The notes below the pieces were generated by a model. It had not been told where the DNA came from. It saw nothing but the letters and a program-made list of their open reading frames with translations, and did not search any database. Below, one piece after another: positions 17,796 through 25,705 of a stretch of 64,000 nt of DNA. The position numbers and the translations under genes are program-made. The stretch is from G965222505 sp965222505 (GTDB lineage Bacteria; Bacteroidota; Rhodothermia; Rhodothermales; DATKEJ01): contig OZ244956.1 in NCBI GenBank assembly GCA_965222505.1, forward strand, positions 5,022,001-5,086,000, written 5' to 3'. The stretch's first letter is position 1. Every line of letters begins with the position of its first letter.

Positions 17796-17843
17796 GAGAA
17801 GCCCCTGTATTTGATTTAATAACTGTCTGAACGAACATAGAAC

Positions 17844-18197
17844 ATGGCCAAGAACCGAAAGCTACTCAAGCGCAAGCGCGTACGCCGAAGCGTTCGTGCC
17901 AAGCTCCACGGTACAGCGGCACGCCCCCGGCTGTGCGTGTTTCGGTCCAATACCCAAATTTATGCCCAGGTCATCGATGATGATGCTGGCCACACATTGG
18001 CCGCGGCTTCCAGTCTGGAAATGGCGTCGGCTGAGGAGTCAAGGATCGATCAAAGCAAGGCCGTCGGCAAATTGGTCGCTGAGCGGGCCAAGGAAAAGGG
18101 CATTGAGCATGTCATTTTCGACCGGAACGTGTACATCTACCATGGCCGCGTGAAAGCCCTTGCTGATGGGGCTCGCGAAGGCGGGCTTGCCTTTTAG
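17844..18197 (+). CDS. rplR: 50S ribosomal protein L18
   Basis: L18 binds 5S rRNA and helps it attach to 23S rRNA. It has 117 residues with RPRLCVFRSNTQIYAQVID and the end FDRNVYIYHGRVKALADGAREGGL. Confidence 0.97.
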   Translation: MAKNRKLLKRKRVRRSVRAKLHGTAARPRLCVFRSNTQIYAQVIDDDAGHTLAAASSLEMASAEESRIDQSKAVGKLVAERAKEKGIEHVIFDRNVYIYHGRVKALADGAREGGLAF

Positions 18198-18232
18198 TCG
18201 CTCACCCATATTTAACACAGAGTAAGAATTCA

Positions 18233-18766
18233 ATGGCAAAGCAAAAAGACCGACGCAGAAACCGCGATCGTGACTCGGATTCCGGGGAGCAGCTTATTGA
18301 GCGCCTGGTGAGTGTGAAGCGCGTGGCCAAGGTCGTTAAAGGGGGGCGTCGCTTCTCCTTCAACGCAGTCGTCGTGGTCGGTAACGGCAAAGGCATGGTC
18401 GGGAGTGGTCTCGGCAAAGCTCGTGAAGTGGCCGACGCCATCGCCAAAGGTACCGAAGCGGCCAAGAAAAACATGGTCCGCGTACCGGTGCTCAATGGCA
18501 CGATTCCGCACGCGATTGTGGGGCGGCAAGATGCAGCCCGCGTGCTTCTGAAGCCGGCCTCGCCCGGTACAGGCGTGATCGCCGGTGGTCCGGTCCGCGC
18601 CGTACTCGAATGTGCGGGTGTGCGGGACATCCTGTCGAAGTCGCTTGGTTCCAGTAATCCCCACAACATTGTGGGCGCGACGATGAACGGCATGTTGCGC
18701 TTGACCGACCCGGCCGCAATCGCAAAGCGCCGTCAGATTCCGCTCAAAAAAGTGTTTCATGGATAA
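18233..18766 (+). CDS. rpsE: 30S ribosomal protein S5
   Basis: S5 helps decoding fidelity. The 177-residue protein has the dsRNA-binding-like N-terminal domain (ERLVSVKRVAKVVKGGRRF) and KPASPGTGVIAGGPVRAVLE. It is 36 bases after rplR. Confidence 0.97.
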   Translation: MAKQKDRRRNRDRDSDSGEQLIERLVSVKRVAKVVKGGRRFSFNAVVVVGNGKGMVGSGLGKAREVADAIAKGTEAAKKNMVRVPVLNGTIPHAIVGRQDAARVLLKPASPGTGVIAGGPVRAVLECAGVRDILSKSLGSSNPHNIVGATMNGMLRLTDPAAIAKRRQIPLKKVFHG

Positions 18767-18799
18767 ACCAGGGGGATTGCCCCTGCATTGGCACAGACC

Positions 18800-18979
18800 A
18801 TGGGTAAGTTGAAAATTACACAAGTCCGTAGCGTGATCCGGAAGCCGTCCGGGCAGAAGAAAACCATGATTGCCCTCGGCCTGCGCCGGATGCATCAAAC
18901 GGTTGAACAAGAAGACACGCCCCAAATTCGAGGCATGATACGGAAGGTTCACCATCTGGTGAGCGTAGAAGACGCCTAA
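18800..18979 (+). CDS. rpmD: 50S ribosomal protein L30
   Basis: L30 has 59 residues from ATG 18800 (MGKLKITQVRSVI), the usual length; TTG 18788 would add four residues. A small AGGGG/CCCCT hairpin (18770-18784) lies just upstream and includes the only G-rich sequence near the start. Confidence 0.95.
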   Translation: MGKLKITQVRSVIRKPSGQKKTMIALGLRRMHQTVEQEDTPQIRGMIRKVHHLVSVEDA

Positions 18980-19000
18980 CACGATTTAACCAATAGACAC

Positions 19001-19456
19001 ATGGACCTCAGTACGCTAAAGTCGGCCAAAGGCGCCACCCGCTCGCGCAAGCGCATTGGACGCGGGCAAGGCAGTGGGTATGGCGGTACGTCGACCAAAG
19101 GCCACAAGGGGCAAAAGAGCCGGGCAGGTGCTTCCATCCCAGCCTGGTTTGAAGGCGGTCAGATGCCGCTGGTGCGTCGGATTCCCAAGTTCGGTTTTAA
19201 GAACCGGAACCGGGTGGCCTACAAGCCCCTGAATATGGCGCAACTGTCTCGCCTGATTGAAGCCGGCACCCTGGATGCCACACAGCCCATCACTCCGGCT
19301 ACCCTGATCAAAGCCGGTGTGATCAAGAAAAAGGACCTGGTCAAAGTGTTGGGCCACGGAGATCTCAGTACGGCTGTACAAATTACGGCGCACAAGTTCA
19401 GCGCGAGCGCCAAGCAGAAAATTGAGGCTGCAGGTGGCACCGCTACGGTGGCCTAA
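19001..19456 (+). CDS. rplO: 50S ribosomal protein L15
   Basis: L15 is a late-assembly protein of the large subunit with 151 residues. The glycine- and arginine-rich N-terminus (RKRIGRGQGSGYGGTSTKGHKG) and the globular C-terminus are both normal. secY follows 28 bases later. Confidence 0.97.
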   Translation: MDLSTLKSAKGATRSRKRIGRGQGSGYGGTSTKGHKGQKSRAGASIPAWFEGGQMPLVRRIPKFGFKNRNRVAYKPLNMAQLSRLIEAGTLDATQPITPATLIKAGVIKKKDLVKVLGHGDLSTAVQITAHKFSASAKQKIEAAGGTATVA

Positions 19457-19484
19457 GCCTGTTCGAACCCGAAACTGAATCATC

Positions 19485-20801
19485 ATGGCAGGTTTTGCCG
19501 AAAGTATTCGGAACATATTTAAGATAGAGGAGCTGCGCCGGCGGATCATCTATACGTTTCTCATCCTGATCGTGTATCGGGTGGGGACGTACGTGACGTT
19601 ACCCGGTATCGATGCGGCGGCCCTGTCCGAAGCCAATGCGGCCAATCCACAAAACGGATTGTTCGGGTTGATTGACTTGTTTGCCGGGGGGGCCTTTAGC
19701 CGTGCCGGTATCTTTGCGCTGGGCATTATGCCCTACATCACGGCATCCATTGTCATTCAGTTGCTTGGTGCGGTGGTGCCCTTTTTCCAGAAGCTGCAAC
19801 GCGAAGGGGAAGAAGGGCGGCGTAAGATCACACAGTTGACCCGTTACGGTACCGTGGCCGTGACCGTGTTGCAATCCATCGGGTATGCCATCAACCTGCA
19901 ATACGGCGCAACCGGTGCAGCCATCGTCATTCCAATGACCTTGTTCTTCGTCAGTACGGTCATCGTGCTCACAGCAGGGACGGTTATCGTGATGTGGCTC
20001 GGGGAGCGCATCACCGAAAACGGAATCGGCAACGGCATCTCGCTGATTATTACCATCGGGATTATCGCCTACATGCCACAGGCTCTCTGGGGTGAGTTTT
20101 TGCTCAAGGACAACCTGATCATCTTCCTGGTCGAACTCGGCTTCCTGGCCATCGTAACAGCGGGGATCGTGTTTGTGACGCAAGGGACGCGCCGGATTCC
20201 GGTGCAGTACGCCAAGCGGGTCGTGGGCCGGAAGGTCTATGGCGGCACCACGCAATACCTGCCGCTACGGGTCAATGCCGCTGGTGTGATGCCGATCATC
20301 TTTGCCCAGTCAATCATGTTCATCCCAAGCACAGTGGCCTCGTTCTTCCCGGATAGTGCGTTCTGGCAAACCATCGGGGCCTGGTTTAACGACTGGTTTG
20401 GGTGGGGCTACTCGGGCGTTTTCTTCTTTGTCTGTGTGTTCTTTACCTACTTCTACACGGCCATCGCCGTGAACCCGAAGGAAATGGCGGACACCATGAA
20501 GCGCCAGGGTGGATTTGTGCCCGGCATTCGCCCCGGGCGCCAGACGAGCGAATTTATTGACAACATCCTGACGCGTATCACGCTGCCCGGCTCCATTTTC
20601 CTGGGGTTTGTGGCCATCCTGCCTGCGTTTGCAAACAAACTGTTGGGTGTTTCGCCCGCGTTTGCAACGTTCTTCGGGGGGACCAGCCTCCTGATTATGG
20701 TCGGGGTCACGCTGGATACGTTACAGCAAATTGAGAGCCACTTGCTCATGCGTCACTACGACGGCTTGATGCGAAGTGGACGGGTACGGAGCCGAAGATA
20801 G
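19485..20801 (+). CDS. secY: Sec translocon subunit SecY
   Basis: SecY is the protein-conducting channel of the inner membrane. The 438-residue protein has about ten membrane segments, starting with LRRRIIYTFLILIVYRVGT; the conserved cytoplasmic loop RRIPVQYAKR is present. Between rplO and map it occupies its normal place; adk, often found after secY, is absent. Confidence 0.97.
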   Translation: MAGFAESIRNIFKIEELRRRIIYTFLILIVYRVGTYVTLPGIDAAALSEANAANPQNGLFGLIDLFAGGAFSRAGIFALGIMPYITASIVIQLLGAVVPFFQKLQREGEEGRRKITQLTRYGTVAVTVLQSIGYAINLQYGATGAAIVIPMTLFFVSTVIVLTAGTVIVMWLGERITENGIGNGISLIITIGIIAYMPQALWGEFLLKDNLIIFLVELGFLAIVTAGIVFVTQGTRRIPVQYAKRVVGRKVYGGTTQYLPLRVNAAGVMPIIFAQSIMFIPSTVASFFPDSAFWQTIGAWFNDWFGWGYSGVFFFVCVFFTYFYTAIAVNPKEMADTMKRQGGFVPGIRPGRQTSEFIDNILTRITLPGSIFLGFVAILPAFANKLLGVSPAFATFFGGTSLLIMVGVTLDTLQQIESHLLMRHYDGLMRSGRVRSRR

Positions 20802-20838
20802 CGCTGCCGTCAAGGTGGCGTAAGGTCTTGTTACTGCA

Positions 20839-21666
20839 ATGGTTCATTTAAAAAGTTCTCGGGAAATCGAAAAGATGCGAAGGAGCGCCGACCTCGTTGG
20901 GCGAACCTTGGCTGAGGTTGGGCGTATCGTACGCCCCGGCGTAAAAACGTCCGAGTTGGATGCCGTTGCAGAAGCCTACATCCGTAAAGCGGGCGCCAGC
21001 CCTGCATTTAAGGGATACAAAGTTGGGCGTCATGTATTCCCGGCAGCCCTTTGCATCTCGATTAACGATGTGGTGGTGCATGGTATTCCCGGAGACCGGG
21101 TTTTGGAGGAAGGGGATCTTGTTTCTGTAGACTGTGGGGTGTTACTGAACGGATATTTTGGTGACAGTGCCTATACCTTTGCCGTTGGCGCCCTGGATGC
21201 GGAAAAGCAGCAGTTGGCGCAGGTGACCTATGAAGCACTCCACAAGGGCATTGCCCAGGCCACTGCTGGTAATCGTATCGGTAATGTGGCCCATGCGGTG
21301 CAAGTACACAGTGAAGCCGCTGGTTTCGGTGTGGTGCATGACCTCGTCGGGCACGGCATTGGCCGGAAGTTGCATGAAGACCCACAAGTCCCGAACGTCG
21401 GGAGTCCAGGGACCGGGCGCAGGATGCGTGCGGGCCTGGTTATTTGCATTGAGCCGATGATCAATGCAGGCACCCCTGAAGTTGAGACGGACCCCGATGG
21501 CTGGACGGTTCGCTCGGCAGACGGTTCGCCTTCAGCACACTATGAGCACATGGTGGTGGTCAAACATGGTGAACCAGAGGTGTTAAGCACCTTTGCGTAC
21601 ATCGAAGATGTTGTGGCTCCGCCTTACCAGGTACAAGAGCATTATGGCAAAGCAACAGTCTATTAA
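20839..21666 (+). CDS. map: type I methionine aminopeptidase
   Basis: Map removes the first Met from new proteins. The 275-residue protein has the metal ligands in SVDCGVLLNGYFGDSAYTF (two Asp), HDLVGHGIG (His), CIEPMIN and HYEHMVVV (Glu). Its last 23 bases overlap infA in another frame, so translation of the two is coupled. Confidence 0.96.
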   Translation: MVHLKSSREIEKMRRSADLVGRTLAEVGRIVRPGVKTSELDAVAEAYIRKAGASPAFKGYKVGRHVFPAALCISINDVVVHGIPGDRVLEEGDLVSVDCGVLLNGYFGDSAYTFAVGALDAEKQQLAQVTYEALHKGIAQATAGNRIGNVAHAVQVHSEAAGFGVVHDLVGHGIGRKLHEDPQVPNVGSPGTGRRMRAGLVICIEPMINAGTPEVETDPDGWTVRSADGSPSAHYEHMVVVKHGEPEVLSTFAYIEDVVAPPYQVQEHYGKATVY

Positions 21667-21862
21667 ACAAGACGGCGTTGTGGTGTTGGCCCTGCCCAAC
21701 GCCCAATTTCGTGTCAAGCTCGAAAACGGGCATGAAATACTGGGGCTGTTGTCCGGTAAGATGCGCATGCATTTCATTCGCATTCTGCCCGGCGACCGTG
21801 TGGCGGTCGAACTTTCGCCCTACGATTTATCCAAAGGTCGTATCGTGTACCGATACAAATAA
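21644..21862 (+). CDS. infA: translation initiation factor IF-1
   Basis: IF-1 blocks the A site during initiation. The start is ATG 21644 (MAKQQSIKQDG), giving 72 residues, the standard length, and an OB fold with SGKMRMHFIRILPGDRV. A longer frame upstream lies inside map and is not family-like. It overlaps map by 23 bases. Confidence 0.96.
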   Translation: MAKQQSIKQDGVVVLALPNAQFRVKLENGHEILGLLSGKMRMHFIRILPGDRVAVELSPYDLSKGRIVYRYK

Positions 21863-21880
21863 CCCTGAAGGTACCCTGCT

Positions 21881-21997
21881 ATGAAAGTACGCGCCAGCGT
21901 CAAAAAGCGGAGCTCGGACGATAAAATCGTGCGGCGCAAAGGACGCATTTACATCATCAACAAAAAGAACCCGCGGAATAAACAACGCCAAGGGTAG
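21881..21997 (+). CDS. rpmJ: 50S ribosomal protein L36, zinc-free type
   Basis: This gene encodes 38 residues from ATG 21881 (MKVRASVKKRSSDDKIVRRK, ending NKQRQG). It is clearly L36, but all Cys and the His of the zinc site are missing (Ser11, Asp14, Asn27), the C-minus form. It stands 18 bases after infA and 16 before rpsM. Confidence 0.96.
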   Translation: MKVRASVKKRSSDDKIVRRKGRIYIINKKNPRNKQRQG

Positions 21998-22013
21998 AGA
22001 CCAACGATCATCT

Positions 22014-22394
22014 ATGCCTCGAATTGCTGGAGTAGACGTTCCTGCCCGGAAGCGTGGTGAATTCGCGCTCACGAGCATCTACGGCGTGGGGCGGTCCCGT
22101 GCCCGTGAAATCCTTGAAAAAGCCGGTATCGATCCCGATGCCATGGCCGAAGACTGGACGGACGAACAGACCCGAACGCTCCGCCGCCTTGTCGAAGACG
22201 AATACGTCGTCGAAGGGGCGCTGCGTTCTGAGACCCAACTGAACATCAAGCGGCTAATCGACATCGGTTGCTACCGTGGGCTTCGTCACCGGCGTGGTTT
22301 GCCCGTTCGTGGGCAGCGCACCCAGACGAACGCCCGTACCCGTAAGGGGCGCAAGCGTACGGTGGCCGGCAAGAAAAAGGCTCCGCGTAAATAA
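22014..22394 (+). CDS. rpsM: 30S ribosomal protein S13
   Basis: S13 contacts the P-site tRNA and L5. It has 126 residues: MPRIAGVDVPARKRGEFALTSIYGVGR, then the tail GLPVRGQRTQTNARTRKG with a lysine-rich end. Confidence 0.97.
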   Translation: MPRIAGVDVPARKRGEFALTSIYGVGRSRAREILEKAGIDPDAMAEDWTDEQTRTLRRLVEDEYVVEGALRSETQLNIKRLIDIGCYRGLRHRRGLPVRGQRTQTNARTRKGRKRTVAGKKKAPRK

Positions 22395-22413
22395 ATAGTT
22401 TACCACGATCATT

Positions 22414-22812
22414 ATGGCTAAAGCAAGAAAAGGGGGGCGTAGCGCCCGAAAAAAAAAGGTCTCGGTAGAAGCCGAAGGCCAGGCTTTCATCAAGGCGACC
22501 TTCAACAACGTCATGATCACGTTGACGGACGCCGTCGGGAATACGATTTCCTGGTCGAGCGCCGGTAAGATGGGCTTTAAAGGCAGCCGGAAAAACACGC
22601 CGTATGCCGCACAGGTTGCGTCCTCAAATGCCGCCAAGGAAGCCTACGACCTAGGCCTCCGCCGTGTGCACGTGTTTGTGAAAGGCCCCGGCTCCGGACG
22701 GGAATCTGCCATTCGCGCCCTGGCCTCCAACGGATTGGAAGTCATGACCATTCGTGACACCACGCCGATTCCGCACAATGGATGCCGTCCGCCCAAACGC
22801 CGGCGCGTCTGA
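22414..22812 (+). CDS. rpsK: 30S ribosomal protein S11
   Basis: S11 forms the platform near the mRNA exit. The 132-residue protein has the conserved FNNVMITLTD, SAGKMGFKGSRKNTPYAAQ and the end IRDTTPIPHNGCRPPKRRRV. Confidence 0.97.
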   Translation: MAKARKGGRSARKKKVSVEAEGQAFIKATFNNVMITLTDAVGNTISWSSAGKMGFKGSRKNTPYAAQVASSNAAKEAYDLGLRRVHVFVKGPGSGRESAIRALASNGLEVMTIRDTTPIPHNGCRPPKRRRV

Positions 22813-22881
22813 CCCCTGGTGTTGCTTACCCCACATGCGCGGCCCTGCGCATGCCCTTGAATCACACGCAAAAGTACCGAT

Positions 22882-23487
22882 ATGGCCCGCTACAGAGGTC
22901 CCAAACAGAAAATTGCCCGTCGGTTCAGTGAGCCGATTTTCGGCCCCAGTAAAGTCCTGGAACGCAAAGCGTATCCTCCGGGACAACACGGCCAATCCCG
23001 GCGGCGCAGCAAAGAAAGCGAATATTCGATTCAGCTGAAGGAAAAGCAAAAAGCCAAGCACACCTACGGGGTGCTGGAACGGCAATTCCGGAACCTGTTC
23101 GAAAAAGCCGCCAGCAAAAAAGGCATCACCGGTGAAAACCTGCTCCGCTTCCTCGAATCACGCCTCGACAACGTCGTGTTCCGCATGGGCTTTGCACGGA
23201 CCCGCCGCCAGGCGCGTCAGCTGGTGACCCACCGGCACCTGACGGTGAACGGGCGGGTCGTCGGCATTCCTTCATTCCAGGTGCGTTCGGGCGATGTCGT
23301 GGCCCTGCGTCCGCGGAGCCGGAACCTGGATGTCGTACAAGATGCACTGCAACGGAGCCGCCGGGCCTACCCGTGGCTTGAAGTGGACCGCAACCAGTTG
23401 CGCGGCAAATTCCTGGACATGCCCAACCGTGAGGACATCCCGGAAAATATACGCGAACAACTCATCGTCGAATTGTACTCCAAGTAA
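22882..23487 (+). CDS. rpsD: 30S ribosomal protein S4
   Basis: S4 is an early assembly protein and often the repressor of the alpha operon. It has 201 residues and no Cys in the N-terminal part, so it is the zinc-free type. The S4 RNA-binding domain (LESRLDNVVFRMGFARTRRQ) is intact. Confidence 0.97.
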   Translation: MARYRGPKQKIARRFSEPIFGPSKVLERKAYPPGQHGQSRRRSKESEYSIQLKEKQKAKHTYGVLERQFRNLFEKAASKKGITGENLLRFLESRLDNVVFRMGFARTRRQARQLVTHRHLTVNGRVVGIPSFQVRSGDVVALRPRSRNLDVVQDALQRSRRAYPWLEVDRNQLRGKFLDMPNREDIPENIREQLIVELYSK

Positions 23488-23558
23488 GACGTCGATGGGT
23501 GGGTGCCACACTGCCCCCAGGTTTATTAACAGGATTGACCATACAAGCGCTACAGCAT

Positions 23559-24542
23559 ATGAACGAGTACGGAATCCAAATGCCGGAAGGCGTCCAGGTA
23601 GAAGAAGTCTCCGAAACTTACGGAAAATTTGTAATCCAACCCCTCGAAGGCGGGTTCGGGATTACGATCGGCAACGCCTTTCGCCGGGTGCTGCTCTCCT
23701 CGCTGCAAGGCGTTGCCATCACCGCCATAAAAGTGGACGGGGTCCAGCACGAGTTTTCGACCATTTCCCACGTGACGGAGGATGTCTCAGACATCATCCT
23801 GAACCTCAAAGGGATCCGGTTCAAACTCAACGAAGGGGCCGAAGTCAGCAACATCCACATGGTGTTGGAAGGCCCAAAGGCCTGGACGGCCCAGGACATC
23901 GCTGACGCCACCGGGAGCTTTGAAGTCCTGAACCCGGAGCACCACATTGCTACGCTGGATAAAGGGGCCCAGCTGGACATCGACCTGCGCATGGGCCACG
24001 GCCGGGGCTACGTCCCGTCCGACGAAAACAAACGGGCTGATGATCCGATTGGTGTGATTGCCATTGATGCCATCTTTACGCCGATCAAGAACGTCAAGTA
24101 CAACGTCACCCCGACCCGGGTGGGCGAAAAAATCGACTATGAAAAGCTGGACCTCGAAGTCCACACCGACGGCTCCATTACGCCGGAAGAAGCGGTAACC
24201 CAGGCCGCCATCATTCTGCGGGATCACGTCAGCTTCTTCATTCAGGTCGATACCGAGCCACAACCGGTGGTGCAGGAGAAAGAAGTTGATGCCGAAGTCC
24301 AACGGATGCGCAGCCTGTTCCAGCAAAGCGTTGACGAACTCGAACTTTCAGTTCGGGCCCACAACTGCCTGCGGGCTGCCAACATCAAGACCATCGGCGA
24401 TCTCGTGCGGCGGGAAGAATCCGAAATGCTCAAATTCCGCAACTTCGGCCGGAAGTCACTGCAAGAGCTCATTCTCGTGCTCGAAGAACGCAGCCTCCGG
24501 TTCGGCATGGATGTGGATAAGTATCTAGAGGGTGTTGCGTAA
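23559..24542 (+). CDS. rpoA: RNA polymerase alpha subunit
   Basis: RpoA is the scaffold of RNA polymerase. ATG 23559 gives 327 residues (MNEYGIQMPEGV); GTG 23499 and ATG 23580 are alternatives. The N-terminal domain has GFGITIGNAFRRVLLSSLQG, and the C-terminal domain that binds UP elements and activators has ELELSVRAHNCLRAANIKTIGDL. A 198-base gap with a heptamer inverted repeat follows. Confidence 0.97.
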   Translation: MNEYGIQMPEGVQVEEVSETYGKFVIQPLEGGFGITIGNAFRRVLLSSLQGVAITAIKVDGVQHEFSTISHVTEDVSDIILNLKGIRFKLNEGAEVSNIHMVLEGPKAWTAQDIADATGSFEVLNPEHHIATLDKGAQLDIDLRMGHGRGYVPSDENKRADDPIGVIAIDAIFTPIKNVKYNVTPTRVGEKIDYEKLDLEVHTDGSITPEEAVTQAAIILRDHVSFFIQVDTEPQPVVQEKEVDAEVQRMRSLFQQSVDELELSVRAHNCLRAANIKTIGDLVRREESEMLKFRNFGRKSLQELILVLEERSLRFGMDVDKYLEGVA

Positions 24543-24598
24543 CCTCTAGAATTTTTGAGCTACGCAGCTTACGTATGACTAAAGTGCCCGTTTCGTTA

Positions 24599-24669
24599 GG
24601 TCCGTGGTCATTGGTCCGTTGTCCGTTGGATGCTTTCCGCGAATGCCCACAACGGACTACGGACAACAG
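24599..24669. repeat. heptamer inverted repeat (unit GTCCGTT), between rpoA and rplQ
   Basis: The left arm reads GGTCCGT, GGTCATT, GGTCCGT, TGTCCGT from 24599 in exact 7-base steps. The right arm (24650-24664) is CAACGGACTACGGAC, pairing with 24614-24628 except at one base. The motif ACAACGGACAA recurs at 24725-24735 just before rplQ. The rest of the 198-base gap shows no gene. Confidence 0.8.
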
Positions 24670-24740
24670 CGAGCGGCCTGAACGAAATCCCGCGATGCGG
24701 TACCAAACCTTTGGCCGCGTGCGTACAACGGACAAATTAA

Positions 24741-25619
24741 ATGCGACACCGTAATAAAATTAAGAAACTGGGCCGAACGGCGGCCCACCGTAAAGCCACC
24801 CTGGCAGCTTTGTCGAATGCGCTGATTACCCACAAGCGCATCACGACGACGTTCGTCAAGGCCAAAGCACTACGGACTTTCGTCGAGCCGCTGATTAGCC
24901 GCTCGAAAGCCGATACCACGCATAACCGCCGCATGGTCTTTCGCAAGCTCCAGGACAAAGCCACCGTGACGGAATTGTTCAGCGAAGTCGGCACACAAGT
25001 TGGCGAACGCGCAGGAGGCTACACCCGTATCATCAAGCTCGGCCAACGCCAGGGCGATGCCGCCGAGATGGCCATCATCGAACTCGTTGATTACAACGAC
25101 GTGAAGCCTGATGGTGCTGGTGGCAAGAAGAAGAAAACCCGCCGTACGCGCCGGGGCAGCTCGCGCCGCAAAGCCTCGGCTGCACCAAAAGCCGCAGCAG
25201 CCGTTGAGGAGGTTGATGCCATGCCAGAAGTGGAAGAAGCCGTTGCCCCCGAGGTAGAAGAGGCCGTTGTAGCTGTTGAGGAAACCGTTGAAGCTGCTGC
25301 TGAAGAAGCCGTAGCAGAAGTGGAAGAAGCCGTCGAAGCTGTTGAGGAGGTCGTTGAGGAAGCCGCAGCCGAACCCGATGACCTGACTAAAATTTGGGGC
25401 ATTGGCCCGAAGTTTTCTGCCTTGCTGCACGACAATGGTATCACAACCTTCGCCCAACTTACAGCAACCGATCTGGATACCCTGCGCGGGATCATTGAAG
25501 CGAGTGGTGTCAGGCAGTCCATCGCCAATGAGGAAACCTGGGCCGAACAAGCCCGGCATGCCACCGAAGGTAACTGGGATGCCCTGGATGTGCTGATCAG
25601 TCAGCTTAAGGATGCCTGA
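24741..25619 (+). CDS. rplQ: 50S ribosomal protein L17 with C-terminal helix-hairpin-helix extension
   Basis: Residues 1-120 are L17 (MRHRNKIKKLGRTAAHRKATLAAL to LVDYNDVKP), which sits near the exit tunnel. Then come a basic stretch (about 126-145), an Ala/Glu/Val-rich acidic linker (about 150-212) and a C-terminal domain of about 75 residues starting DDLTKIWGIGPKFSALLHDNGI. The last has the helix-hairpin-helix pattern seen in similar tails of L21 in Bacteroidota. At 292 residues it is over twice the usual length. The frame is unbroken and ends just before the operon terminator. Confidence 0.95.
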   Translation: MRHRNKIKKLGRTAAHRKATLAALSNALITHKRITTTFVKAKALRTFVEPLISRSKADTTHNRRMVFRKLQDKATVTELFSEVGTQVGERAGGYTRIIKLGQRQGDAAEMAIIELVDYNDVKPDGAGGKKKKTRRTRRGSSRRKASAAPKAAAAVEEVDAMPEVEEAVAPEVEEAVVAVEETVEAAAEEAVAEVEEAVEAVEEVVEEAAAEPDDLTKIWGIGPKFSALLHDNGITTFAQLTATDLDTLRGIIEASGVRQSIANEETWAEQARHATEGNWDALDVLISQLKDA

Positions 25620-25621
25620 TT

Positions 25622-25673
25622 AAAAAGGCCCTTCAGATATTAGGCTCGGCAGGACATCTGTCGGGCCTTTTTT
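25622..25673 (+). terminator. bidirectional intrinsic terminator closing the ribosomal superoperon
   Basis: AAAAAGGCCC (25622-25631) pairs perfectly with GGGCCTTTTT (25663-25672), and a T run follows. The A run at the 5' side gives a T run on the other strand, so it can also stop transcription from aroC, which converges on it. Confidence 0.88.
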
Positions 25674-25700
25674 ATTGGTGATTGATGATTGGTCACCAAT
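25674..25700. repeat. heptamer inverted repeat (unit ATTGGTG), downstream of the terminator
   Basis: ATTGGTG, ATTGATG, ATTGGTC then ACCAAT. The ends ATTGGTGA (25674-25681) and TCACCAAT (25693-25700) are perfect inverted copies and the inside follows a 7-base period. It lies between the terminator and the aroC stop codon. Confidence 0.65.
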
Positions 25701-25705
25701 GTGCG

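Noticed and set aside
25170..25375. Repeated Glu/Val/Ala codons as a possible DNA repeat
   Set aside because: This is the low-complexity linker of the L17 fusion and stays in frame; it is not a separate repeat element or CRISPR array.
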